From Acrocarpospora corrugata (lineage in GTDB: Bacteria > Actinomycetota > Actinomycetes > Streptosporangiales > Streptosporangiaceae), in NCBI RefSeq assembly GCF_009687845.1, contig NZ_BLAD01000104.1, forward strand, positions 1 through 35,674: 35,674 bases of DNA, read 5' to 3'. The notes under the pieces are model-generated. The model was not told the origin of the DNA. It worked only from the letters and a program-made list of their open reading frames with translations, and did no database searches. A program made the position numbers and the translations under genes. Below, piece after piece: positions 1 through 7,984 of the stretch; positions within the stretch are counted from its first letter, which is position 1, and the number at the start of each line of letters is the position of its first letter.

Positions 1-2
1 GG

Positions 3-146
3 CTGGTGCGGGTGGGGGAGCCTGATGTCGTTGATCCGATCGGGCGGTCGGGGCGGGTCTACCGGGCGGTCGGGCGGCGGATCGTGGCGGAGCTCTCCGT
101 GCCGCTGCGCCTGCTGGCCGGCGGCACGGAGAGTGTCCGGGGTTAG
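3..146 (+). CDS. 3' end of a probable low-molecular-weight protein tyrosine phosphatase
   Basis: An open frame enters from the left edge and stops at a TAG at 144-146. The visible 47 residues contain DPIGRSGRVYRAVGRRI, which resembles the tail of actinobacterial low-molecular-weight tyrosine phosphatases (Wzb type): a DP motif carrying the general-acid aspartate, followed by a final amphipathic helix. The catalytic CX5R loop would lie outside the window. The neighbouring convergent gene encodes a tyrosine autokinase of the kind such phosphatases reverse, which supports the call. Its stop codon overlaps the kinase stop by two bases on the opposite strand. The fragment is short, so the family assignment is tentative. 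Confidence 0.55.
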   Translation: MVRVGEPDVVDPIGRSGRVYRAVGRRIVAELSVPLRLLAGGTESVRG

Positions 147-1510
147 ACCCCCACGGGGGTCTTGATCGGCTCGTACTCGTAGTCGTACCCGTACTGGTGG
201 GTGGACTTGGCGGGCGTGAAGTTGAGGATCGAGCCGATCAGGCGGGCGTTGACCGAGGCGAGCTGGGTCCTGGCCCGGACCAGATGGTCGTGGTGGGTCT
301 TGGCGCTGCGGGCCACCAGCAGGACCCCGTCGCAGACGGCCGCCAGAGTGGCGGCGTCGGTGACGGGAAGCAGCGGCGGCGCGTCGATGATCACCATGTC
401 GTAGGTCTTGCGCAGCCCGGCGAGCAGCTGGCGCATCTGGTGCGAACTGAGCAGCTCGCTCGGGTTGGGCGGGATGGGACCGCTGGGCAGCACCTCGATC
501 CGGTCGTCGCCCCAGGTCTGCACCGCGTCTTCCAGCGCGGCGGTGCCGATCAGGACGTTGGTGAGCCCGACCGCGCCCTCGATGCCGAGGTAGTCCGGCA
601 CGCTGGGGCGGCGCAGGTCGGCGTCCATGAGCAGCACCCGCCAGCCGGCCTGGCCCAGCGCGATGGCCAGGTTGACCGAGGTGGAGGACTTGCCCTCGCC
701 GGGCAGGCAGCTGGTGATCACCAGCGACCTGGGCTTCTCGTCGATGCCGACGAACTGCAGGTTGGTACGGATCGCGCGGAACGCCTCCGCCCGGATGGAC
801 GTGCCCTGGTCCCGCACGATCAGCGGATGCTGTTTGGCGTCCTTCTCGTAGCCGATGACGCCGAGCACCGCCCCGCCGGTGGCGTCCAGCAGTTCCTCAG
901 GGCTCTTCACGGTGGTGTCGAGCCGGTCGTACAGCACGATCGCCGCCCCGGTGGCGAGCAGGCTGAGCAGCATGCCGATGGACAGGTTGAGCAGCGGGCG
1001 CGGGCTGACCGGCTGCTTCGGCGTGGTCGCCCCGTCGATGACGGTGACCTTGATGGTGGACGGGTTGTTCTTCGACGGGCGCTCGATCTCGTCGATCAGC
1101 TTGGTCAGCTCGCGGCCGACCGCGTTGGCCAGCCGCCCGGCCCTGGCCGGATCCCCGTCCGTCACGGTGGCCCGCAGCAGCACCGTGTCCGGCACCGCCT
1201 CCGCCTTCACGTGCCGGGCCAGCACGTCGGGGGCGATCCCCTCCGGCTCGGCCACGGCCGCCACCACCCGGCGGCTGGTGATCAGGTTCGCGTACGACTT
1301 GACCCGCTGCTGCGACAGCAGGTTGGCCTGGTACGCGGTGGCCGTGGTCGACTCGCCGTCGTTGGCGGACACGAGCAGGGACACCGTCGCGGCGTACCGC
1401 TCGGGCATCTGGTGGGTCACGAGCATCGCGCCCCCGGCGCCCGTGCCCGCCGCCAGGGCCATCAGCCACCAGCTCCGCCGGGCCAGTCGCAGGTAGGTGA
1501 GCAGTTCCAA
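143..1510 (-). CDS. Polysaccharide co-polymerase / tyrosine autokinase (Wzz-BY-kinase fusion)
   Basis: This 455-residue protein combines an N-terminal Wzz-type chain-length domain with a C-terminal cytoplasmic BY-kinase, so it should control polymer length and export at the membrane. Visible elements are a first membrane helix at about residues 14-32, a second at about 175-195 preceded by a proline-rich PKQPVSPRP stretch, Walker A CLPGEGKSS (Lys274), Walker A' LLMDADLRRPS and Walker B MVIIDAPPLLP. The C-terminus has a tyrosine cluster, YGYDYEY, the usual autophosphorylation site. The start is a TTG at 1510 preceded by AAGGCGG with a 6-nt spacer. It begins 3 nt after the stop of the phosphosugar transferase gene, so the two are probably translated from one message. 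The chain is shorter than proteobacterial Wzc, as is common in actinobacteria. Confidence 0.93.
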   Translation of the reverse strand: MELLTYLRLARRSWWLMALAAGTGAGGAMLVTHQMPERYAATVSLLVSANDGESTTATAYQANLLSQQRVKSYANLITSRRVVAAVAEPEGIAPDVLARHVKAEAVPDTVLLRATVTDGDPARAGRLANAVGRELTKLIDEIERPSKNNPSTIKVTVIDGATTPKQPVSPRPLLNLSIGMLLSLLATGAAIVLYDRLDTTVKSPEELLDATGGAVLGVIGYEKDAKQHPLIVRDQGTSIRAEAFRAIRTNLQFVGIDEKPRSLVITSCLPGEGKSSTSVNLAIALGQAGWRVLLMDADLRRPSVPDYLGIEGAVGLTNVLIGTAALEDAVQTWGDDRIEVLPSGPIPPNPSELLSSHQMRQLLAGLRKTYDMVIIDAPPLLPVTDAATLAAVCDGVLLVARSAKTHHDHLVRARTQLASVNARLIGSILNFTPAKSTHQYGYDYEYEPIKTPVGV

Positions 1511-1513
1511 GGG

Positions 1514-2536
1514 TTACCGCCTTGAGGGTTGCAGCGCGGGGCGGGCGGCCGGGTAGGCGTCCACGCCCTGTAGCAGGACGACGAGGACGAGACCCGAGCC
1601 GACGGCCAGGGCGAGGGCGAGCAGCGGGGGCAGCGCCTGCGCGGCCACCGCGCAGGCCAGAGCGCAGGTCAGGGCCGACGCCGCGGCGAGCGCGAGGGCC
1701 GTGTGCGAGACGGACAGGCCGAGCAGGCGCAGCCGGTGGGTGACGTGGTCGGTGCCGCCGGAGAACGGCGAACGGCCCGCCTTGCGGCGGGAGACCAGCA
1801 CGACGCAGGTGTCCACGGTGGCCACGAAGGTGACCAGCAGCAGCCCGGCCGGGGCCAGGCCGAGATCGCCGGGGCCGTCGAACAGCAGCACGGCCGAGCA
1901 GGCGATGGCGAAACCGATGAACAGCGAGCCGCAGTCGCCCATGAAGATCCGCGCCGGCGTCCAGTTGTGGACCAGGAATCCGGCGCAGGCCCCGGCCAGC
2001 GCGAGCGGGATGATCGCCGCCTCGTACTCGCCGATGACCGACGCGACGACGGCCAGCATGCCGCCGGTGGCGACGGCGACCGCGCCCAGCACGCCGTCCA
2101 TGTTGTCGAGCAGGTTGTAGGAGTTGGCGACGACCACGATCCAGACGGTGGTCAGCGGGATGTCCAGCCAGGTGCCGGTGACGGGGGCCCGCACCCCGTT
2201 GAGCACCACGGCCAGCGTGGCGAGCGTCTCGGCCAGCAGCCGCGGCACCGGGCCGAGCGGGCGGATGTCGTCGATCAGGCCGACCAGGGCCAGCGCCGTC
2301 GCGCCCAGCAGGACGGCCCGCACGGCCGGGTCGTCGGCCAGGAACGCGACCGGCGGCAGCGTGGCGATCAGGATCGCCAGGCCGCCCAGGTAGGGCGTGG
2401 GGCGCTGGTGGGCCTTGTGGCCGCCGGGCCGGTCGGTCAGCCGCGACCACAGCGCGAACCGCCGGACCGGAACGGTGGCGGCGGTTCCGATCGCCGCCGC
2501 CGACACCACCGTCCCCATGCTGACAGCGAGACTCAC
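1514..2536 (-). CDS. WecA/MraY-family undecaprenyl-phosphate sugar-1-phosphate transferase
   Basis: This 340-residue polytopic enzyme should start repeat-unit assembly by transferring a HexNAc-1-phosphate from its UDP-sugar to undecaprenyl phosphate. Family motifs seen are GHKAHQRPTPYLGG near the N-terminus, NLLDNMDGVLG (the Asp-rich Mg2+ site) and RIFMGDCGSLFIGF. About ten hydrophobic segments surround them. The start is chosen as GTG at 2536, forming a 4-base GTGA overlap with the upstream epimerase stop; an in-frame ATG at 2518 is an alternative. The frame stays open well upstream of this point, but that part is a shadow of the epimerase gene. It is the probable priming enzyme of the locus; the exact sugar cannot be read from the sequence. 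Confidence 0.92.
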   Translation of the reverse strand: MSLAVSMGTVVSAAAIGTAATVPVRRFALWSRLTDRPGGHKAHQRPTPYLGGLAILIATLPPVAFLADDPAVRAVLLGATALALVGLIDDIRPLGPVPRLLAETLATLAVVLNGVRAPVTGTWLDIPLTTVWIVVVANSYNLLDNMDGVLGAVAVATGGMLAVVASVIGEYEAAIIPLALAGACAGFLVHNWTPARIFMGDCGSLFIGFAIACSAVLLFDGPGDLGLAPAGLLLVTFVATVDTCVVLVSRRKAGRSPFSGGTDHVTHRLRLLGLSVSHTALALAAASALTCALACAVAAQALPPLLALALAVGSGLVLVVLLQGVDAYPAARPALQPSRR

Positions 2537-3552
2537 CGCGGGTCGGTCCCCGTCTCGTGGGCCTGCCCCCGGGAGGTCTCCCGCATCGTCTCCGTGATCG
2601 TGTCCAGCAGGATGTCGTCCAGGTTGTGCCGCGGACTCCAGCCGGTCAGCGCCCGCAGCCGCGAGGTGTCCGGCACCCGCCGGGTCATGTCCTCGAAGCC
2701 CTTCTCGTACGCCTCGTGGTAGGGGATCATCTCCACCCCGGAGGTGCTCCGGGTCAGTTCGATCACCGTCTTGGCGAGTTCGAGGATGGTGACCTCGTCG
2801 GAGGAGCCGATGTTGAAGGTCTGCCCGACCGCCAGCGGCTCGTCCAGCAGCCGTACCAGCGCGTCGACGACGTCGAGCACGTGCACGAAGCAGCGGGACT
2901 GGGTGCCGTCCCCGAAGACGGTCAGCGGCCGGCCGCTGAGCGCCTGGCGGACCAGGCGCGGGACGACCATCCCGTAGGACGGGCTCTGCCGCGGCCCGAC
3001 CGTGTTGAACAGGCGCGTCACCACGGTCGGCAGGCCGCGCTCCCGGTAGTACGCGTTGGCCATGATCTCGTCCACGGCCTTCGCGGTGCTGTACGACCAG
3101 CGGGAGATCGACGTGCTGCCGAGGATCCGGTCGGAGTCCTCGGCCAGCGGCCCGCCGGCGTTCTTGCCGTAGATCTCGCTGGTGCTGGCCACCAGGATCT
3201 TCCGGCGATAACGGTGCGCGGCCCCGATGACGATCTCGGAGCCGCGAATGTTGGTGGTCAGTGACCGGAGGGGCTGGTCCACGATCAGCTGCACCCCGAC
3301 GGCGGCCGCGAGATGCACGACCACATCGCACTGGTGCACCAGTTCGTCCACCACAAGTTCGTCCAGGACCGAGCCGTTGACCACCCGCAGCGCCGGATGC
3401 CCGGCCGAGTGACGCAGGTTCTCGGCGCGACCGGTGGAGAGATTGTCTAGGACCGTTACTGAATCGCCCCGATCCAGCAGCGCATCGGTCAAATGAGACC
3501 CGATGAATCCGCTACCGCCGGTTACCAGATAGTTCATGCCAATAGCAGTCAA
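2533..3552 (-). CDS. NAD-dependent sugar-nucleotide epimerase/dehydratase (extended SDR)
   Basis: This 339-residue Rossmann-fold enzyme has TGGSGFIG at the N-terminus for NAD binding, then the DNLSTGR segment and the catalytic STSEIYG and YSTAK (Tyr-X3-Lys) elements of the extended SDR family. It should convert an NDP-sugar in the cytoplasm; C4 epimerisation, dehydration and decarboxylation are all possible. I place the start at TTG 3552, because a clear GAGGAG lies 5 nt upstream (3558-3563). The ATG at 3537 would be 20 nt from that site, although MNYLVTGG looks like a typical N-terminus. It is the first gene of the transferase/kinase group and is translationally coupled to the next gene. It is related to, but clearly diverged from, the second epimerase at 11623. 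Confidence 0.9.
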   Translation of the reverse strand: MTAIGMNYLVTGGSGFIGSHLTDALLDRGDSVTVLDNLSTGRAENLRHSAGHPALRVVNGSVLDELVVDELVHQCDVVVHLAAAVGVQLIVDQPLRSLTTNIRGSEIVIGAAHRYRRKILVASTSEIYGKNAGGPLAEDSDRILGSTSISRWSYSTAKAVDEIMANAYYRERGLPTVVTRLFNTVGPRQSPSYGMVVPRLVRQALSGRPLTVFGDGTQSRCFVHVLDVVDALVRLLDEPLAVGQTFNIGSSDEVTILELAKTVIELTRSTSGVEMIPYHEAYEKGFEDMTRRVPDTSRLRALTGWSPRHNLDDILLDTITETMRETSRGQAHETGTDPR

Positions 3553-3694
3553 GGTGACTCCTCTGCCGAACACTCGCTCGACGTGTCATATCTGTGCCAG
3601 TGAGACGGTAGAGATGCCGGAATGAACGCCACGGGCGCCACGCGCGATCATGCGGCGCCTTTTGCCGTCATTTTCATCGGTGGCGGCGAATGGT

Positions 3695-4957
3695 TTATCC
3701 GGGACGGGTGAGGACGAGATCGGCGCGCCGGGGGACCAGTTCCCGGGGGGCGGTGCTGGACGCCCGGACGAACCAGGTGAGTTCCACCACGGCGATCACC
3801 GTGTACGCGGCCGTGGACGCCAGGGCCGCGCCCACGGCGCCCCAGGACGGGATCAGCACGGCGTTGAGCACCAGGTTGACGCCCAGGGCGAGCACCGGAA
3901 TGGCGGTCATGGTCATCGGGCGCGACAGCCGTACCAGGAACTGCTCGACCGGTTTGAGCAGGGCGAGCATGATCGCCCCCGGCGCGAGCGCGAGCATGGG
4001 GGCGACGCTGGGCGCGTACGCCGGGCCGTACACCAGCGGGATGAGGATCGGGGCGGCGGCGGCCAGGACGGCCACCACGGCGGTGGCGGTGAGCAGGTTG
4101 AGGCGCAGGGCGCGGGTGGTGGCCTGGCGGGCGCCGTCGCCGTCCGCGTCGGCCTGCCGGGCCAGGCTCAGCTGGCGTACGGCTTCGCCGGGCGCGGCGG
4201 CCAGCGAGAGCACGGCCGCCGCGACCGTGTACAGGCCCGCCTCGCGGGCCGAGGCGAGCGCGTTGAGCAGCAGCACGTCCACGGTGAGCAGCAGGTAGAA
4301 GGCCGTGCGGCCGAGGTGGTAGCGCCCGGCCAGGCCGAGCTGGCGGCGGGCCAGGGACATCCTGCCGCGCAGCGAGCGCAGCTTGAGCGTGGCGGTGAAC
4401 AGCATGAACGGCGCGGCCGAGGACAGCGCCCAGCAGACGATCACAGCCGTCACCGAGGCCTGGCCGAGGGCGATCAGGATCAGCAGCGGCACGCACTGGG
4501 TCAGGCCGGTCAGCACCCAGGCCCGGTTGACCAGGCGCTGCCGGGCCCGCAGCAGCATGATCCCGTTGAGGTTGGTGGCCGCCACCCCGAACGGCACCGC
4601 GAGCAGCGCTATCGCCAGCAGCTCCGGCGGGGCGAGCGGCAGCACCAGGCTGGCGGTGAACGAGACGAGGGCGCAGACCAGCCCGAGCAGCAGCCCGATG
4701 AACAGCCCGTTGGCCAGCAGCGCGCGGCGTTTGGCGACGTCCGGCCAGAAGGCGATCTGGGACTGCTGCAGGGACAGGTGGCCGATCTCGATGGTGATCC
4801 CCGCCGTGGTGGCGACGACCGCGTACAGACCGCGGCTGCCGGGTTCCAGCGCGCGGGCGAGCAGCACCCCGGTCACCGCGGCGAGCGCCAGCCGGAGCAC
4901 CTGGCAGGCGACGGTGTCCAGCGCCCGGCGCCTGCTGCTCATACGGGTGTTCTTCAT
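3695..4957 (-). CDS. Wzx-like polysaccharide flippase (MOP superfamily)
   Basis: This 420-residue protein has about 12 predicted membrane helices, including LRLALAAVTGVLLARAL near the N-terminus and repeated helix pairs to the end. Its arrangement is that of Wzx/RfbX flippases, which move lipid-linked repeat units across the membrane. The start ATG at 4957 overlaps the amidotransferase stop as ATGA, giving translational coupling; ATG 4942 is an alternative. The open frame continues far upstream only as a shadow of the amidotransferase gene. No catalytic motif is expected in this family, so the call rests on topology, size and position in a locus that also holds priming, polymerase and co-polymerase genes. 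Confidence 0.85.
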   Translation of the reverse strand: MKNTRMSSRRRALDTVACQVLRLALAAVTGVLLARALEPGSRGLYAVVATTAGITIEIGHLSLQQSQIAFWPDVAKRRALLANGLFIGLLLGLVCALVSFTASLVLPLAPPELLAIALLAVPFGVAATNLNGIMLLRARQRLVNRAWVLTGLTQCVPLLILIALGQASVTAVIVCWALSSAAPFMLFTATLKLRSLRGRMSLARRQLGLAGRYHLGRTAFYLLLTVDVLLLNALASAREAGLYTVAAAVLSLAAAPGEAVRQLSLARQADADGDGARQATTRALRLNLLTATAVVAVLAAAAPILIPLVYGPAYAPSVAPMLALAPGAIMLALLKPVEQFLVRLSRPMTMTAIPVLALGVNLVLNAVLIPSWGAVGAALASTAAYTVIAVVELTWFVRASSTAPRELVPRRADLVLTRPG

Positions 4958-6822
4958 ACGGGCACGGCGGGCCGGTCGGCGGAACGATGCCAGAGTTCCA
5001 GCTGGAGCAGCGTCCAGAGCCGCACCGCGTGGTCGCGCCCGGACATGTGCTCGGCGAGCATCCGGGACACCTGGTCCGGCTGGAAGATCCCCCGGGAGCG
5101 CGCGGTGCGGTCGGTCAGCGTGTCGTGGGCGAGCTCGCGCAGTGAGGTGCGCAGCCAGGTGGCCATCGGCACGCCGAAGCCCTTCTTGGGCCTGGCCAGG
5201 GTCTCGGCCGGCAGCCAGGGCGCCACGGCGGTGCGCAGCAGGTGCTTGGTCCTGCCGTTCCTGATCCGGAACTGGTCGGGCAGGCCGGCCGCCCACTCCA
5301 TCAGGCGGTGATCGAGGAAGGGTGAGCGCGCCTCGATGGAGTGGGCCATGGTGCTGATGTCCGCTTTCACCAGGAGATCCCCGGGGAGATAGGTGGAAAT
5401 ATCCGCATCGACGGCACGGCCCAGTGCGGTTCCCGCGCGGGAGGCCGCGAACGCGTCGTCGAGCAGGGCCGTGCTGTCCAGACCCGCCAGCGCCGCGGCC
5501 ACCTCCGGCGTGTAGAGCGCGAGCTTGGCCGCGTGGTCGAAGCAGGTCATCAGGCCCGCGTACCGCCGGGCGGGCGGCTCGCCGAGCGTGCGCAGGGCCC
5601 ACCCCGCCCGGCGCGGCAGCGTGCCCGGCGCGCCCCGGGAGATCAGCGCGGCCCCGGCGGCGGTCAGCCCGCGCCCGAGCGCGCCGGGCGCCCGCAGCCG
5701 GTCCAGCCGCTTCATCAGCAGGTGGCGCTGGTAACCGGCGAAGCACTCGTCGCCGCCGTCGCCGTTGAGCACCACGGTCACGTGCTCGCTGCTCATCTGG
5801 GCCACGTACAGGCTCGGGATGGCGGAGGCGTCCGCGAACGGCTCGTCGAAGCGCCAGGCCACCTCGGCGATGGACTCGGTGGCCGAGGGCGTGATCACGT
5901 AGTCGTGGTGGTCGGTGCCGTAGCGGGCGGCGACCGCCCGCGCGGGGCCGCGCTCGTCGAAGCGGGGATCGGTGAAGCCGACCGTGAACGTGCGCACGGG
6001 CGCGCTGCTGACCCGGGCCATGGCGGCGACCACCGCCGCCGAGTCGATCCCGCCGGACAGGAAGGCGCCCACCGGGCGTTCCCCCGCGAGTCGCCGCCTG
6101 GTCGCGTCCAGCAGCAGCTCCCGCAGCCGCTCCGCCTCGCTCGCCTCGTCGCCCACCGGCCGGGGCGAGGCGTCCAGCCGCCAGTAGCGGCGGACCTCCG
6201 CCCGGCCGCCCTGCCAGCTCAGCACATGTCCGGGCGGGAGTTTCCGCACCCCGGCCACGATCGAGTGCGGCGCGGGCACGTACCGGTAGGTCAGATAGTG
6301 ATGCAGCGCGATGAGATCCACCGATCTGGGGACGTCCAGCGCCTTCAGCTCGGAGGCGAAGGTCAGGGTCGCCTCGTGCTCGCGGTAGTAGAGCGGCTTC
6401 TTGCCGAGCCGGTCCCTGGCCAGCAGCAGCCGCTGCCGCGCGTCGTCCCACAGCGCGAAGGCGAACATCCCGCGCAGCCGGTGCACCAGGTCGTCGCCGT
6501 GCTCCTCGTACAGGTGGGTGATCAGCTCCGAGTCCGAGGAGCTGGCCAGCCGGTGCCCCTTCGCCAGGAGCTCGGCGCGCAGCTCGGGAAAGTTGTACAG
6601 CTCGCCGTTGAACACGGCGGTGACGTCGCCGCGCTCGTTCCGTACCGGCTGGCCGCCGCCGATCACGTCCATGATCGCCAGACGCCGCATGCCCAGACCG
6701 GCGATCCGGCCGTAGTGGTAGCCGTCGCCGTCGGGTCCGCGATGGGTGAGCGCGTCGCACATGCGCCGGACGCGTTCGTGGTCCGCTCCCGTTGGGGAGA
6801 TGTGTCCTGCTATTCCGCACAT
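4954..6822 (-). CDS. asnB: Asparagine-synthase-type glutamine amidotransferase
   Basis: This 622-residue protein is full length for glutamine-dependent asparagine synthetase B. The N-terminus MCGIAG supplies Cys2, the class II amidotransferase nucleophile, and FNGELYNF and SSSDSE complete the glutaminase site. The synthetase half has the PP-loop SGGIDSA for ATP, GDGGDECFAGY and the late segment PKKGFGVP. The ATG at 6822 has a GGAG 5 nt upstream and overlaps the preceding glycosyltransferase by 13 nt. Family members in O-antigen and capsule loci amidate uronic acids instead of making asparagine (WbpS-type enzymes). The position here between glycosyltransferase and flippase genes, in a locus with a UDP-sugar dehydrogenase, makes that role likely. 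The substrate is an inference. Confidence 0.93.
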   Translation of the reverse strand: MCGIAGHISPTGADHERVRRMCDALTHRGPDGDGYHYGRIAGLGMRRLAIMDVIGGGQPVRNERGDVTAVFNGELYNFPELRAELLAKGHRLASSSDSELITHLYEEHGDDLVHRLRGMFAFALWDDARQRLLLARDRLGKKPLYYREHEATLTFASELKALDVPRSVDLIALHHYLTYRYVPAPHSIVAGVRKLPPGHVLSWQGGRAEVRRYWRLDASPRPVGDEASEAERLRELLLDATRRRLAGERPVGAFLSGGIDSAAVVAAMARVSSAPVRTFTVGFTDPRFDERGPARAVAARYGTDHHDYVITPSATESIAEVAWRFDEPFADASAIPSLYVAQMSSEHVTVVLNGDGGDECFAGYQRHLLMKRLDRLRAPGALGRGLTAAGAALISRGAPGTLPRRAGWALRTLGEPPARRYAGLMTCFDHAAKLALYTPEVAAALAGLDSTALLDDAFAASRAGTALGRAVDADISTYLPGDLLVKADISTMAHSIEARSPFLDHRLMEWAAGLPDQFRIRNGRTKHLLRTAVAPWLPAETLARPKKGFGVPMATWLRTSLRELAHDTLTDRTARSRGIFQPDQVSRMLAEHMSGRDHAVRLWTLLQLELWHRSADRPAVPV

Positions 6823-7937
6823 AGCCGCTCCAGCTGTTCTCCGTACAGGCGGATGTGCTCGGACACCAGCTGATCGGTGCCGAGCGTGGACAGTGCCCAG
6901 GTCCGCGCGGTCTCCCCGAGGCCGGGATGCTCTCCCCCGAGCACCTCGTTGATCGCCTGGGCCAGCGCTTCCGGGGACTTCGGCGGCACCAGCAGCCCGC
7001 GCCTGGGCGAGCCGCCGAGCAGTTCTGGCGTGCCGCCGACCGCGGTGGCGATCACCGGCCGGCCGGCTGCCATCGCCTCCATGACGGCGTTGCTCAGCCC
7101 TTCCACCAGCGACGGCAGCACCACGGCGTCGGCCCTGGCCAGCAGCGGCCGCACGTCCGCGACCGCGCCCAGGAACCGGGCGTCCACCCGGAGCCGTTCC
7201 GCCTCGCGCGCCAGCGCGTGCCGCTCGGGCCCTTCACCGGCGAGCACCACCGTGCCCCCGGTACGGCTCACCGCCGCCAGCAGATCCCGATGCCCCTTCT
7301 CCGGCCGCAGGTTGGCGACACACGCCAGCACCGGACCCGGGGCAGCCACCTCCAGCGGCGGCACCGCGTCGAACGCCCTGGCCGGCAGCCCGTTGTAGAC
7401 CACGGCCAGCTTGCCCAGGCTCAGCGATTCGAGCTGGACCGCCCGGTTCGCCACCGCGTACGCGTTCGCGACCACCAGGTCGGTCATCCGGTTCGCCCCG
7501 CGTACGGCGGCCGCCAGCACCCGGCCGCCGGGGGCGGCGACGCTGCGCCGCCCCGACACGACCACCGGCACTCCGGCCAGCCGCCCGGCGGGCACCCCGA
7601 GCAGGTAGCCCCGGGTGAGGAAGCAGTGCAGCACGTCCGGCGCCTCGCGGCGCAGCTGCGTCACCAGCCGTGCCATCGCCCAGGCGTTGGCGGCCGCCGC
7701 CCATGGGGCCGCGGCCAGGCGTCTCAGGCCGAGCCGTACCACCCGGACGCCGGCGTCGCGCAGTTCCCGTTCCCGCGGCCCGCCCTCGAACAGGACGAGC
7801 ACGGTGACGTCGACGCCGTCGTCCCGCAGCCCGGTGGCGAGCAGGACCAGCTGTTTCTCGGTTCCGCCACGACCGAGCTGGTCGATGAGCAGGCAGACCC
7901 GGCGGACGCGGGCCGGAGCCCTGGTCATGATCGGCAT
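6810..7937 (-). CDS. Glycosyltransferase family 4 enzyme (first of tandem pair)
   Basis: This GT-B fold enzyme of about 375 residues has the N-terminal GRGGTEKQL loop and the C-terminal nucleotide-sugar site SLVEGLSNAVMEAMAAG (E-X7-E), followed by VIATAVGGTPELL. It should add one sugar to the lipid-linked repeat unit at the inner membrane face. The start is uncertain: ATG 7937 gives the N-terminus MPIMTRAPARVRR, ATG 7973 would add 12 residues, and neither has a convincing ribosome-binding site. It lies directly downstream of a closely similar GT4 gene and overlaps the amidotransferase gene. N-terminal similarity between the two GT4 proteins (LGxGGxExQxVLLA, then GGPRE) suggests an old duplication. 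Confidence 0.92.
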   Translation of the reverse strand: MPIMTRAPARVRRVCLLIDQLGRGGTEKQLVLLATGLRDDGVDVTVLVLFEGGPRERELRDAGVRVVRLGLRRLAAAPWAAAANAWAMARLVTQLRREAPDVLHCFLTRGYLLGVPAGRLAGVPVVVSGRRSVAAPGGRVLAAAVRGANRMTDLVVANAYAVANRAVQLESLSLGKLAVVYNGLPARAFDAVPPLEVAAPGPVLACVANLRPEKGHRDLLAAVSRTGGTVVLAGEGPERHALAREAERLRVDARFLGAVADVRPLLARADAVVLPSLVEGLSNAVMEAMAAGRPVIATAVGGTPELLGGSPRRGLLVPPKSPEALAQAINEVLGGEHPGLGETARTWALSTLGTDQLVSEHIRLYGEQLERLCAE

Positions 7938-7984
7938 ATCGCGCAGGGTAGTGGAACGGCGACGCGCTGCCATGATCGTGTTTG

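Noticed and set aside
1514-3331. A 605-residue reading of the phosphosugar transferase with a long N-terminal extension
   Set aside because: Residues before the GTG at 2536 are low-complexity and lie out of frame inside the epimerase gene. The GTGA overlap gives a natural start.
3650-5311. A 553-codon plus-strand frame across the flippase and amidotransferase genes
   Set aside because: Low-complexity Gly/Arg/Gln-rich translation opposite two well-supported genes; a codon-bias shadow.
3695-6820. A 1041-residue fusion of the flippase with an upstream segment
   Set aside because: The upstream part is an out-of-frame shadow of the amidotransferase; the ATGA overlap at 4954-4957 marks the true start.
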